Source: Pseudomonas hunanensis
GTDB taxonomy: Bacteria > Pseudomonadota > Gammaproteobacteria > Pseudomonadales > Pseudomonadaceae
Assembly (NCBI RefSeq): GCF_013393325.1
Contig: NZ_QJRC01000074.1
Span: 62,001 to 126,000 of the forward strand
Length of the DNA: 64,000 bases
Reading direction: 5' to 3'
Position 1 is the first letter of the stretch; each line of letters begins with the position of its first letter. Positions 1 to 8,363 of this stretch are shown here, one piece after another. The position numbers and the translations under genes were made by a program. A model generated the notes under the pieces. It was not told where the DNA came from and searched no databases. It saw nothing but the letters and a program-made list of their open reading frames with translations.

Positions 1-370
1 CCAATAGCGGGTTCATGTACAACAACTTGCGCGCCTTGCGCCAGGTGCCGTCGGGCACGATAAGCAGCAACGGTTTGTCCTCGGCCTCACCATAAGCCGT
101 CAGCACCCGAGCATCGTCGCCCGGAAATAGCAGGGCCGGCCGGTAACCAGGCGTCGCGAGCAAATCGCCCAAGTCGTTGAAAACCTCACCCACCCGCAAC
201 TCGGCATTGTTCAAGCCAAGGGCCGCGAGGCGCGCGGTATTCAGGGCATGGGCAGTTTCACTGGGGTGCTGCAGCAGAATCACGCGGGTACTGCTGTCGA
301 GTGCGGGGATCAGTGGGCATAGGCAGTGGTCGAGCGGGCGCTGACAGCGCTCGCAGCGGGGTCTGGGCAT
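1..370 (-). CDS. DTW-domain protein (TapT/YfiP-type tRNA aminocarboxypropyltransferase family), 3' part outside window
   Basis: The minus-strand frame opens with an ATG at 370 behind an AAGGAG ribosome binding site and runs off the window edge, so only about 123 N-terminal residues are visible. The N-terminus carries a cysteine cluster (CERCQRPLDHCLC), followed by a VILLQHPSE segment and, further on, a PDGTWRKARKL stretch. These are typical of DTW-domain proteins, a SPOUT-like family whose E. coli member TapT makes acp3U in tRNA variable loops from SAM. The DTW signature itself is beyond the edge. Family assignment is fairly secure; the exact tRNA substrate is inference. Confidence 0.8.
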   Translation of the reverse strand, partial: MPRPRCERCQRPLDHCLCPLIPALDSSTRVILLQHPSETAHALNTARLAALGLNNAELRVGEVFNDLGDLLATPGYRPALLFPGDDARVLTAYGEAEDKPLLLIVPDGTWRKARKLLYMNPLL

Positions 371-408
371 GGGGTTCTCCTTGGCGGAGACAGTTTGCCA
401 CAGAACCG

Positions 409-427
409 GGGCCCGCTTGGCGGGCCC
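409..427 (-). terminator. GC-rich hairpin downstream of the chemoreceptor gene
   Basis: GGGCCCGC and its exact complement are separated by a 3-nt loop, just past the stop of the chemoreceptor gene. There is no clear T-run after it, so it may act as a weak terminator or an RNA 3'-end protector. Confidence 0.35.
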
Positions 428-434
428 GGCCTTC

Positions 435-2000
435 TCAGCGGTTGAACCGCTCCGCCAGGCTATGCAGGTACTCCGCCATGCGCTCCAGGTCCTGGCTGAT
501 CTGCGCGCCCTGCCTGGCCTGCCCGGCACTCTGGTCACACAGTTGGGCAATTCTCACGATCTGCTGGTTGATGTCCTCGGCCACATGGCTTTGCTGCTCC
601 GATGCCGTCGCCATCTGCTGGCTCATGCCGGTGATGCGACTGACCGCCTGGGCAATCCCGCTCAGCGCCGCCTGCACCGCCTCGACACTGTGCACGCTGT
701 CCCGAGAGATCTGCTCGCCCCGGCTGGCCGTGCTCACTGCCCGCTCTGCCCCGGCCCGCAAGGAGGCGATAATGTGGTGAATCTCGTCGGTCGAAGCGCG
801 GGTGCGCTGGGCCAGCGAACGCACTTCATCAGCCACCACGGCAAACCCGCGCCCCTGTTCGCCGGCACGCGCCGCTTCAATGGCGGCATTAAGCGCCAGC
901 AGGTTGGTCTGCTCGGCAATCGAGGTGATCACGTCGACCACGCTGCCTATCGACTGGGTTTGCTCTGCCAGGGCATTCACTGCCTGGCCAATGTCATTGA
1001 CCGCATCGCTCATGCTACCCATGGCCTTCAGGCTCTGCAGCGCCAGCTCGCTACCCTGCTGCGCCAATTGGTCGGCATCACCCGCCGCATGCGCCGTGCT
1101 CTGCACGTTGTGGGTAACCTGCTGGATGGTGGCCGCCATTTGCGCAATGGCCGTGGCCGACTGATCGGTTTCGCTGCGCTGGCGGTCGAGCATCTGCGCC
1201 TGGGCATCGGACAGATCGGAAGATTGCGCCGCCCGCGACTTCACCCCGACCCCGGCATCCACAAGCCGGGTGAGGGCCGTTTGCAGGCGTGCTTCCTCGC
1301 TGATGATGGCCAGGTCAAGCTGGCCTTGCAGGCCTGGATTGTCGCTGTAGGTCAACGCCACCAACGGGCTGGTAAAGGCCTTGGGGTGCTCAGCCAGCGT
1401 GCGGCGGATGACCTGGTTCTGCCGGTGCTCGATCAGGTACCAGGCCAGCAGCAAGCTGGCCATCAGTACACCAAGCGCCGCATAGGGCGGTAGCCATAGG
1501 TAACCCGCCGCCGACACCAGGCCTGCGCCGATCAGTGGCCAGCCATGGCCCAGACCGTACCCCAGGCGAGCCGCCCACGGCACCGGCCCGCGCCCATCGC
1601 GCAAGCGAGCGTACAGCGCTTCGGCACGGCGAATCTGGTCCCTTGTGGGCACCGAGCGTACTGACTCGTAGCCACTGATGCGGCCTTGTTCGTAAATCGC
1701 CGTGACGTAGGCGCTGACCCAGTAGTAATCGCCATTCTTCGCCCGGTTCTTGACCACCCCCATCCACGGCTTGCCCTGCTTGATCGTCTCCCACATATGG
1801 TCGAACACCGCCGGCGGCATATCTGGGTGGCGTACCAGGTTGTGCGGTTGGCCGACCAGCTCGTCGTAGGTAAAACCGCTGATCGCCACAAAGGCGTCAT
1901 TGCAGTAGGTGATGCGGCTGTTGAGGTCCGTGGTGGAAATCAGGCGTTGATCGCTGGAGAAGGTTCTTTCGTGCTCAGTGACGGGCAAATTCATGCGCAT
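435..2000 (-). CDS. Aer-like methyl-accepting chemotaxis protein with PAS sensor
   Basis: 521 residues. An N-terminal PAS domain (about residues 15-120, with the [10 protein letters not shown] and KNGDYYWV signatures of Aer proteins) is followed by a hydrophobic region at about 150-195. The C-terminal signalling domain contains the conserved hairpin ([20 protein letters not shown]). Aer-type receptors bind FAD in the PAS domain and steer cells according to redox or oxygen state through CheW/CheA. No periplasmic ligand-binding domain is present. The ATG at 2000 has AAGGA 9 nt upstream. In P. aeruginosa the equivalent position next to gbuR/gbuA holds the PAS-chemoreceptor BdlA, but this protein has one PAS domain and membrane segments, so Aer-like is the better name. 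Confidence 0.88.
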   Translation of the reverse strand: MRMNLPVTEHERTFSSDQRLISTTDLNSRITYCNDAFVAISGFTYDELVGQPHNLVRHPDMPPAVFDHMWETIKQGKPWMGVVKNRAKNGDYYWVSAYVTAIYEQGRISGYESVRSVPTRDQIRRAEALYARLRDGRGPVPWAARLGYGLGHGWPLIGAGLVSAAGYLWLPPYAALGVLMASLLLAWYLIEHRQNQVIRRTLAEHPKAFTSPLVALTYSDNPGLQGQLDLAIISEEARLQTALTRLVDAGVGVKSRAAQSSDLSDAQAQMLDRQRSETDQSATAIAQMAATIQQVTHNVQSTAHAAGDADQLAQQGSELALQSLKAMGSMSDAVNDIGQAVNALAEQTQSIGSVVDVITSIAEQTNLLALNAAIEAARAGEQGRGFAVVADEVRSLAQRTRASTDEIHHIIASLRAGAERAVSTASRGEQISRDSVHSVEAVQAALSGIAQAVSRITGMSQQMATASEQQSHVAEDINQQIVRIAQLCDQSAGQARQGAQISQDLERMAEYLHSLAERFNR

Positions 2001-2137
2001 CTTGGGCGATCCTTGCAGGATGAAATGAAGGGAAAATCATCAGCGCAAGTTGATGTGTAGCAGAGCGCTATCAGGATAGCGGTCAGCTTTTGCCAGAATT
2101 TAACGCCTCCCGACGGAATGCATGAATACGTCGCATC

Positions 2138-3031
2138 TCAGCCCACGTTGAGTTGGCTTTTCAGCAGGTCACGGAAGGTCTGGATCAACGGTTCACGGCT
2201 ACGCCCACGGCGAATGATCAGCGAGAACGGGGCCTGGTAACCGAAAGTCGACGGCGACAGCACGCGCAAGTCGCCCTTGTCGACCCAGGCCTGGGCGTAG
2301 TGCTCGGGCAAGTAGCCGATGTAGGCGCCGGAAAGGATCAGGATCAACTGCGCCTCCATACTTTCCACTGTTGCCGCGCTGTGCTTGAAGCCATGCCGGG
2401 CCAGTTCGGCCTGGCTCCAGTAGCCGCGCCCGACCATGCGCTGCTGGGTCACCACCTGCTCGGGAATGCGCCGCTCGGTGTACAGCGGATGGCGGCTGCT
2501 GCAGTACAACCAATGCTGTTCACGGTACAGCGGCTGGTAAAGCAGCCCGCTCATGCGCGAAGAAAACGCGCCGATGGCCAGGTCCAGGCGGTTGTCCTGC
2601 ACACCCAGTTGCAGCTCGTAAGGGCTGGACACCGACAGATGCAGGTGCACCGCCGGGTGTTCCTGGCTATAGGCCCCGATGGCCTCGGCCAGCGGCAAGG
2701 CACGGTCGCCGACCGTGGAGTCGATCACCCCAAGATTGAGGGTGCCGCGCAACTCGCCCTTGAGGGCGGCGGCATACTGCTCGAAGCCGTCCAGCTCGGC
2801 CAGCAGGCGCAGGGTTTCCTGATGGAACAGCTCGCCCTTGCTGGTCAGGCTGAAGCCCCCACGCCCACGGTGGCACAGCACGATACCCAAAGCGCCCTCC
2901 AGCTGGCTCATGTAGGTGCTGATGGCCGAGGTGGACAGGTTCAGTTCGCGCTGGGCGTTGGCGAAGCCCTGGTGGCGCACCACGCTGATGAAGATGCGCA
3001 GCAGTTTCAGGTCGGGCAGGGTCGAGGCCAT
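2138..3031 (-). CDS. gbuR: LysR-family regulator, probable GbuR
   Basis: 297 residues with an N-terminal LysR winged helix (FANAQRELNLSTSAISTYMS) and a C-terminal effector domain. It is divergently transcribed from the guanidinobutyrase gene, the same arrangement as gbuR-gbuA in P. aeruginosa, where GbuR activates gbuA in response to 4-guanidinobutyrate. The intergenic region carries a 9-bp inverted repeat (3086-3109) suitable for a LysR dimer. The symbol rests on context plus family and not on a search. Confidence 0.8.
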   Translation of the reverse strand: MASTLPDLKLLRIFISVVRHQGFANAQRELNLSTSAISTYMSQLEGALGIVLCHRGRGGFSLTSKGELFHQETLRLLAELDGFEQYAAALKGELRGTLNLGVIDSTVGDRALPLAEAIGAYSQEHPAVHLHLSVSSPYELQLGVQDNRLDLAIGAFSSRMSGLLYQPLYREQHWLYCSSRHPLYTERRIPEQVVTQQRMVGRGYWSQAELARHGFKHSAATVESMEAQLILILSGAYIGYLPEHYAQAWVDKGDLRVLSPSTFGYQAPFSLIIRRGRSREPLIQTFRDLLKSQLNVG

Positions 3032-3085
3032 GGTGCAACGGTTCCACGAGGGTATTTGCGCGCAGTTTAACCGCTGCGCCAGCCT

Positions 3086-3109
3086 TTAGTTCAGAAAATC
3101 CTGAACTAA
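3086..3109. promoter_or_regulatory. Inverted repeat, candidate GbuR operator
   Basis: TTAGTTCAG, 6 nt, CTGAACTAA: perfect 9-bp arms, 55 bp upstream of gbuR and about 150 bp upstream of the gbuA start. It fits a LysR-type recognition site in a divergent promoter. The function is inferred. Confidence 0.5.
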
Positions 3110-3256
3110 GTATTTGTCGGTAGCGATTCTTCCCGGGCACTACCTTGAGCAGACTTGGCCGAAATGTCCCTGCCCGCCGGCAAAACCACACTTGAAAGGC
3201 GCGCGGCGGCACAGGTTCGAACAAACAGAACAATCGACCGACTGATGAGGCCCACC

Positions 3257-4207
3257 GTGGACAAGACTCTCCACCAACCACTGGGCGGCAACGAAATGCC
3301 GCGTTTCGGCGGCATCGCCACCATGCTCCGTCTCCCCCACCTGCAAAGCGCCAAAGGCCTGGATGCCGCCTTCATCGGCGTACCGTTGGACATCGGAACC
3401 TCGCTGCGCTCCGGCACCCGCTTCGGCCCACGGCAGATCCGCGCCGAGTCGGTGATGATCCGCCCCTACAACATGGCCACCGGTGCCGCCCCGTTCGACT
3501 CGCTGTCGGTAGCCGACATCGGTGACGTGGCAATCAACACCTTCAACCTGCTGGACGCCGTGCGCATCATCGAAGAGGCGTATGACGAGATCGTCGAGCA
3601 CAACGTCATCCCCATGACCCTGGGTGGCGACCACACCATCACCCTGCCGATCCTGCGTGCGCTGCACAAGAAGCACGGCAAGATCGGCCTGGTACACATC
3701 GACGCCCACGCCGACGTCAACGACCACATGTTCGGCGAGAAGATCGCCCACGGCACCACCTTCCGCCGCGCCGTGGAAGAAGGCCTGCTCGATTGCGACC
3801 GCGTGGTACAGATCGGCCTGCGCGCCCAGGGCTACACCGCCGATGACTTCAACTGGAGCCGCCGCCAGGGCTTCCGCGTGGTTCAGGCCGAAGAGTGCTG
3901 GCACAAATCGCTGGAGCCACTGATGGCCGAAGTACGGGAAAAGGTCGGCGGCGGCCCGGTTTACCTGTCGTTCGACATCGACGGCATCGACCCGGCCTGG
4001 GCACCCGGCACCGGTACCCCGGAAATCGGCGGCTTGACCACCATCCAGGCGATGGAGATCATTCGCGGCTGCCAAGGCCTGGACCTGATCGGCTGTGACC
4101 TCGTCGAAGTCTCCCCGCCTTACGACACCACCGGCAACACCTCGCTGCTCGGTGCCAACCTGCTGTTCGAAATGCTCTGCGTGCTACCAGGCGTCGTGCG
4201 CCGCTGA
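3257..4207 (+). CDS. gbuA: Guanidinobutyrase (agmatinase/ureohydrolase family)
   Basis: 316 residues from a GTG start with TGAGG 6 nt upstream. An in-frame ATG at 3245 would add only four residues and lacks a good RBS. The manganese ligands of the ureohydrolase fold are all present: H126 in GGDHTITLP, D149/H151/D153 in DAHADVND, and D240/D242 in SFDIDGIDP. These enzymes hydrolyse 4-guanidinobutyrate to 4-aminobutyrate and urea in the arginine decarboxylation/oxidation route. The flanking LysR gene, PAS-chemoreceptor and downstream symporter reproduce the P. aeruginosa gbu neighbourhood, which favours guanidinobutyrase over agmatinase. Confidence 0.88.
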   Translation: MDKTLHQPLGGNEMPRFGGIATMLRLPHLQSAKGLDAAFIGVPLDIGTSLRSGTRFGPRQIRAESVMIRPYNMATGAAPFDSLSVADIGDVAINTFNLLDAVRIIEEAYDEIVEHNVIPMTLGGDHTITLPILRALHKKHGKIGLVHIDAHADVNDHMFGEKIAHGTTFRRAVEEGLLDCDRVVQIGLRAQGYTADDFNWSRRQGFRVVQAEECWHKSLEPLMAEVREKVGGGPVYLSFDIDGIDPAWAPGTGTPEIGGLTTIQAMEIIRGCQGLDLIGCDLVEVSPPYDTTGNTSLLGANLLFEMLCVLPGVVRR

Positions 4208-4217
4208 CCGACGGCCC

Positions 4218-4338
4218 TTTGTAGGAGCGGCCTTGTGTCGCGATCGGGCCGCAAAGCGGCCCCCGGTTTGTGGCCGTGATGCATAGATTGCCGGGGCCGC
4301 TCTGCGGCCCAATCGCGACACAAGGCCGCTCCTACAAA
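4218..4338. repeat. Inverted pair of REP-like elements
   Basis: A 27-bp arm (4218-4244, beginning TTTGTAGGAGCGGCC) recurs as its exact reverse complement at 4312-4338. A second small hairpin, GGGCCGCAAAGCGGCCC, sits inside. Pairs like this are typical of P. putida REP/BIME elements. It separates gbuA from the symporter gene. Confidence 0.85.
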
Positions 4339-4483
4339 AGAGCTGGCAGTACTTGCAATACCCCGGCAGGAGCCATGAGGGAGGGCCACAGAGGCCCGCC
4401 AACAACACGACAAGACCGCCGGGCGCCGTGAACCCGCCCGCGTGGTCGATCTCGCCATAATAAAGATAATCGGGAGACCCCCA

Positions 4484-5863
4484 ATGGCCTTGGACATCAT
4501 TGTTGTAATGATCTACACCGCCGGCATGCTCGGGCTGGGCTGGTACGGCATGCGACGCGCGAAAACCCATGAAGACTACCTGGTAGCCGGGCGCAACCTC
4601 GGCCCGGTGCTGTACATGGGTACCATGGCCACCACCGTGCTCGGTGGCGCTTCTACCGTTGGCACTGTGCGCCTGGGCTACGTTCACGGCATTTCCGGTT
4701 TCTGGCTGTGCGCAGCCCTGGGCCTGGGCATCATCGCCATCAACCTGTTCCTGGCCAAACCGTTGCTGCGCCTGCGCATCTTCACCGTGACCCAGGTGCT
4801 TGAGCAACGCTACAACCCTACCGCACGTCAGGCCAGCGCCGTGATCATGCTGGCTTACGCGCTGATGATCGGCGTCACCTCGACCCTGGCCATGGCCACC
4901 GTATTGCAAGTGCTGCTGGACTTGCCGTTCTGGGCTTCGCTGCTGCTCGGCGGCGGTGTGGTGGTGCTGTATTCGACCATTGGCGGCATGTGGTCGCTGA
5001 CCCTGACCGACATCGTCCAGTTCGTGATCAAGACCGTCGGCCTGATGTTCATCCTGCTGCCGGTGTGCCTGTACAAGGCCGGTGGTTGGGACACCCTGGT
5101 GGCCAAATTGCCAGCGGCCAGCTTCCAGCTGACCACCATTGGCTGGGACACCATCGTTACCTACTTCCTGATCTACTTCTTCGGCATTCTCATCGGCCAG
5201 GACATCTGGCAGCGTGTATTCACTGCTCGCGATGAAAAGGTCTGCCAGCGTGCCGGCACCGTCGCCGGTGTGTACTGTGTGGTGTACGGCCTGGCTTGCG
5301 CCGCCATCGGCATGGCTGCACATGTGCTGATGCCCGACCTGGCCAACCCGAACAACGCCTTTGCCGAGATGATCAAGAGCACCCTGCCCGATGGCATCCG
5401 TGGCCTGCTGATGGCCGCAGCACTGGCAGCCATGATGTCCACCGCCAGTGCCGGCCTGCTGGCCGCTTCGACCACTGTGACCGAAGACCTGCTGCCCAAG
5501 CTGCGTGGCGGCAAGCAATCGAGCCTGGGGCTCAGCCGCCTGTTCACCCTGCTCACCGGCCTGGTGGTGCTGGGCATCGCGCTGATGGTGAACGATGTGA
5601 TCAACGCCCTGACCCTGGCCTACAACCTGCTGGTCGGCGGCATGCTGATCCCGCTGATCGGGGCAATCTTCTGGAAACGTGCGACCACCGCCGGTGCGAT
5701 TGCCAGCATGTCGCTGGGCTTTGCCACTGCGCTGCTGTTCATGTTCAAGGACGGGCTGGAGGCCAATACACCGATCTACTACAGCCTGGCGATTGGCTTG
5801 GTGAGTTTTGTGGTGGTTAGCCTGATGTCGCGCAAACCAGTCGGTGCAGTGAATCTGGCCTGA
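4484..5863 (+). CDS. Sodium:solute symporter (SSS family)
   Basis: 459 residues, about 13 hydrophobic segments. The start is ATG 4484 with GGGAG 5-8 nt upstream; a longer frame from 4442 lacks an RBS. N-terminal motifs such as YLVAGRNLG and the TVLGGASTVG stretch are typical of SSS permeases. It follows gbuA on the same strand, separated by a REP pair, so it may import guanidinobutyrate or a related compound. The substrate is inferred from position only; a homologous symporter lies near gbuA in P. aeruginosa. Confidence 0.85.
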   Translation: MALDIIVVMIYTAGMLGLGWYGMRRAKTHEDYLVAGRNLGPVLYMGTMATTVLGGASTVGTVRLGYVHGISGFWLCAALGLGIIAINLFLAKPLLRLRIFTVTQVLEQRYNPTARQASAVIMLAYALMIGVTSTLAMATVLQVLLDLPFWASLLLGGGVVVLYSTIGGMWSLTLTDIVQFVIKTVGLMFILLPVCLYKAGGWDTLVAKLPAASFQLTTIGWDTIVTYFLIYFFGILIGQDIWQRVFTARDEKVCQRAGTVAGVYCVVYGLACAAIGMAAHVLMPDLANPNNAFAEMIKSTLPDGIRGLLMAAALAAMMSTASAGLLAASTTVTEDLLPKLRGGKQSSLGLSRLFTLLTGLVVLGIALMVNDVINALTLAYNLLVGGMLIPLIGAIFWKRATTAGAIASMSLGFATALLFMFKDGLEANTPIYYSLAIGLVSFVVVSLMSRKPVGAVNLA

Positions 5864-5904
5864 TAGCTATCGCCCGGACCGGCAATAGACAATCAGCAGA
5901 CACT

Positions 5905-5945
5905 AAAAGGCCGCTGCACCCACCCAGGTGCAGCGGCCTTTGTCT
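5905..5945. terminator. Bidirectional rho-independent terminator
   Basis: GGCCGCTGCACC pairs with GGTGCAGCGGCC around a 6-nt loop. The stem is flanked by AAAA on the left and TTTGTCTTT on the right, so it can end the symporter transcript and that of the converging micro-gene. Confidence 0.85.
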
Positions 5946-5949
5946 TTAA

Positions 5950-6078
5950 TCAGCGACGACGCGGTTGGCGCTTGCGCTGCTCTTCATCAGTCGGGATCGG
6001 CACCGGCTGCAAGGGTGGTGGAATCAGCCCCAAGGCGACCGCCAGGTCGTGGAGCCAGTTTGACAGTGGTTTATTCAT
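5950..6078 (-). CDS. Conserved 42-residue micro-protein, PA1414-like (SicX locus)
   Basis: The ORF encodes MNKPLSNWLHDLAVALGLI, a proline-rich middle, then TDEEQRKRQPRRR. It has a strong AAGGGGG site 6 nt before ATG 6078, good GC3 codons, and a terminator directly downstream. From memory, P. aeruginosa PA1414 encodes a very similar peptide (NWLHDLAVALGL followed by prolines and a basic tail). That transcript is ANR-controlled and gives rise to the small RNA SicX. The neighbours agree: a symporter on one side and a LysR gene on the other. The peptide's function is unknown; a cytoplasmic amphipathic helix with a basic tail is what can be seen. Confidence 0.75.
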   Translation of the reverse strand: MNKPLSNWLHDLAVALGLIPPPLQPVPIPTDEEQRKRQPRRR

Positions 6079-6192
6079 AATGCCCCCTTGACGGGTCAAC
6101 CTCACGGCGAATCAATCCTGCGATGCTTCATACAGATCATAGCCCGATGTCCTGTATTACGCATGCCTCTGCTCCTACAGATAAGGGCCATT

Positions 6193-6206
6193 TTGACGCG
6201 GATCAA
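6193..6206 (-). promoter_or_regulatory. ANR/FNR-like box upstream of the micro-gene
   Basis: TTGACGCGGATCAA matches TTGAT-N4-ATCAA at 9 of 10 fixed positions. It lies 115 nt upstream of the micro-gene ATG and overlaps the stop codon of the LysR gene. Possible -10 hexamers on the minus strand are TAATAC (6159-6154) and TATGAT (6141-6136). Neither sits at the ideal class II distance, so the promoter geometry is unresolved. Confidence 0.55.
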
Positions 6207-7096
6207 GCCGTGGCGGCGCATTCCGACGACTGGCTAATCGTTTCGCTTTGTTGCAGGTCGATCCATGCCTGCAGATTAGCCCCGCGCATCCCTTGACGCC
6301 ACATAAGCCAGGTAACCGCCTGGTCGAACGGCGCCTGCAGCGGGTGTACCCTCACCCGGTCGCGCCCGGGCAGGCTGTCGAGCATCGACTGGGCCATCAT
6401 CGCCACACCCGCACCGGCGATTACACAGGCCAGCATGCTCTGGTACGACTCGATCTCCATCACCCGGCCCATCGGCGTATGGGCATGGGCATACCACGCC
6501 TCCAGACGCATGCGGTACGAGCAGCCCTGACGGAAGGTGAACACCGCCTTGCCTGCCACGTCCTTGGCAGTATGCACCGCCGGGTGCTCGGGGCTGGTGA
6601 TCAGCACCAGTTGCTCATCGCACAGCGGCACGCCATCCAGCCCGGCCAGGTTCAGCGGCCCATCCACCAGAGCGGCATCCAGGCGGTGGCTGAGCAGGCC
6701 TTCGAGCAGCTCGCCGCTGGGTGCGGCGCGCACTTGCAGGTTCACTGCCGGGTATGCCTGGTGATAACGCGCCAGCAATGCCGGCAGATGGGTCGCCGCC
6801 GTGCTGTACATGGTCCCAAGCACGAAGTCCCCGGCTGGCTGGCCGCCACGCACGGCGGCCAGCGCCTCGTCGCGCAGGGCCGACATGCGGTGGGCATAGT
6901 CCAGAAGCACCTTGCCCGCAGGCGACAGCTGCAAACGCTGGCGTTCGCGCAGGAACAGCTCGACACCCAGTTGTTCCTCAAGCTGGCGCAAACGTGTCGA
7001 AAGATTCGATGGCACCCGGTGCATGCGTTCGGCGGCACGGGTGACCGAGCCTTCCTCGGCCACGGCTTGAAAGATACGCAGCTGGCTGAACTCCAC
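6203..7096 (-). CDS. LysR-family transcriptional regulator (PA1413-like)
   Basis: 297 residues from a GTG start with GGAG 6 nt upstream. A TTG four codons earlier is possible but overlaps that RBS. The N-terminal winged helix (FQAVAEEGSVTRAAERMHRV) and the 200-residue effector-binding region are complete. It is divergent from an MFS transporter, with a short AT-rich intergenic region carrying a TTCAAT-3-ATTGAA repeat. It probably controls that transporter and itself. The inducer is unknown. Confidence 0.88.
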   Translation of the reverse strand: MEFSQLRIFQAVAEEGSVTRAAERMHRVPSNLSTRLRQLEEQLGVELFLRERQRLQLSPAGKVLLDYAHRMSALRDEALAAVRGGQPAGDFVLGTMYSTAATHLPALLARYHQAYPAVNLQVRAAPSGELLEGLLSHRLDAALVDGPLNLAGLDGVPLCDEQLVLITSPEHPAVHTAKDVAGKAVFTFRQGCSYRMRLEAWYAHAHTPMGRVMEIESYQSMLACVIAGAGVAMMAQSMLDSLPGRDRVRVHPLQAPFDQAVTWLMWRQGMRGANLQAWIDLQQSETISQSSECAATA

Positions 7097-7132
7097 GGCA
7101 TTCTCCAAAACAGAACAACTTGATCATCATTA

Positions 7133-7147
7133 TTCAATTTTATTGAA
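7133..7147. promoter_or_regulatory. Inverted repeat, candidate LysR operator
   Basis: TTCAAT-TTT-ATTGAA is a perfect AT-rich 6-bp inverted repeat midway between the divergent LysR and MFS genes. It contains the T-N11-A pattern typical of LysR sites. Confidence 0.5.
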
Positions 7148-7202
7148 AATGAAACCATCCTAACCTGCCGACCATCGCTTACATCCGTGCAGGAGACCTG
7201 TC

Positions 7203-8363
7203 ATGTCGCCACTCATTCAACTGCTGGCCAGCGCCGTGGCGCTGATGATGGCCATGGGCATCGGCCGTTTCGCCCTCACCCCGCAATTGCCACAACTGAT
7301 TGCCGAAGGCCAGTTCGACCTGACAGTCGCAGGGCTGGTGGCGGCGGCCAACTACCTGGGTTATTTCATTGGCGCGGTGGACGCCATGTTCGCTCGCTCG
7401 CCAGGCCAGGTGCGCCTGCGCCTGCATAGCGGGCTGTGGTTGTGCGTGCTGTTGACACTGGTCTCCTGGGCTGCAGAGGGCTTCTGGGGCCACCTGCTGC
7501 TGCGCTTTGGCACCGGCGTGGCCAGTGCCTGGGTGCTGGTGATGATCACCAGCCTCAGCCAACAGGTGGCCAATGCCCACAACCGCCAACGGCTAGGTGC
7601 CCTGGTGTTTGCAGGGCCCGGCCTGGGCATCGCCGTGACGGGGCTGTTGGCACTGGTGGCGCATCTGCTGGGGCTGGGCTCGGCAGCACTGTGGCTGATC
7701 TATGCCGTGGCTGCACTGGTGATGCTGCTGGCCGTGCGGCCTTGGCTGCCACGGTCGCTGCAAGCCGCGCCAGCTCCGTCGCCAGAGCAGCAAGGCCCGA
7801 CCCGCAGCGTCGGCATTGGCTGCCTGGGGCTGGTGTATGCACTGTATGGCGTGGGTTACATCCTGCCGGCCACCTTCCTGTCACAGATGGCCAATCAGCA
7901 ATTTCGCGGGCAGTGGCTGGCCGATCTGTTCTGGCCGGCGTTCGGCCTGGCGGCGGCGTTGGGTGTGCTGTTGGTGAGTCTGCGCCGTGGCGGTAGCACC
8001 GCGAACTGGCTGACGGCCACCCTGTGGCTGCAAGGGCTGGGCGTGCTGGCCTGCCTGATGGGCGGGGGCATTGGGTTAGCGCTGGGTGTTGTGCTGTGCG
8101 GCGGGCCATTCCTGGCCTGCATGCAATTGGTGATGCAGCGCTCGCGGGAGCTGGCACCACATGCCACCCAGCGCAATGCCGGGCTGCTGACCGCGTGCTT
8201 TGCCCTGGGGCAGTTGAGCGGGCCGTTGCTTGCGGCGCTCAGCAGCCATTACAGCGGCGGGCTGCAGCCGGCGCTGATGCTGGCTGCAGGCGGGTTGGTA
8301 GTGGCCGGGGGGCTAGTGCGAATGGCCCGTACTACCCTACAAACCGCCGCAACTGCTGCTTAA
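7203..8363 (+). CDS. MFS transporter, YbfB/YjiJ family
   Basis: 386 residues with about 12 hydrophobic segments. The N-terminal pattern ALMMAMGIGRFALTPQLP is characteristic of the YbfB/YjiJ branch of the major facilitator superfamily (MFS_4). ATG 7203 follows CAGGAG. The gene is divergent from the LysR regulator and its last 32 nt overlap, tail to tail, the 3' end of the next EamA gene. The substrate is unknown. Confidence 0.85.
   Translation: MSPLIQLLASAVALMMAMGIGRFALTPQLPQLIAEGQFDLTVAGLVAAANYLGYFIGAVDAMFARSPGQVRLRLHSGLWLCVLLTLVSWAAEGFWGHLLLRFGTGVASAWVLVMITSLSQQVANAHNRQRLGALVFAGPGLGIAVTGLLALVAHLLGLGSAALWLIYAVAALVMLLAVRPWLPRSLQAAPAPSPEQQGPTRSVGIGCLGLVYALYGVGYILPATFLSQMANQQFRGQWLADLFWPAFGLAAALGVLLVSLRRGGSTANWLTATLWLQGLGVLACLMGGGIGLALGVVLCGGPFLACMQLVMQRSRELAPHATQRNAGLLTACFALGQLSGPLLAALSSHYSGGLQPALMLAAGGLVVAGGLVRMARTTLQTAATAA

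Noticed and set aside
3137..3156. GGGCACTACCTTGAGC as a sigma-54 promoter for gbuA
   Set aside because: The GG and GC dinucleotides are not 10 bp apart, so the -24/-12 rule fails.
4184..5518. 444-codon open frame antisense to the symporter
   Set aside because: Antisense shadow rich in H, Q and G; the plus strand has an intact membrane transporter.
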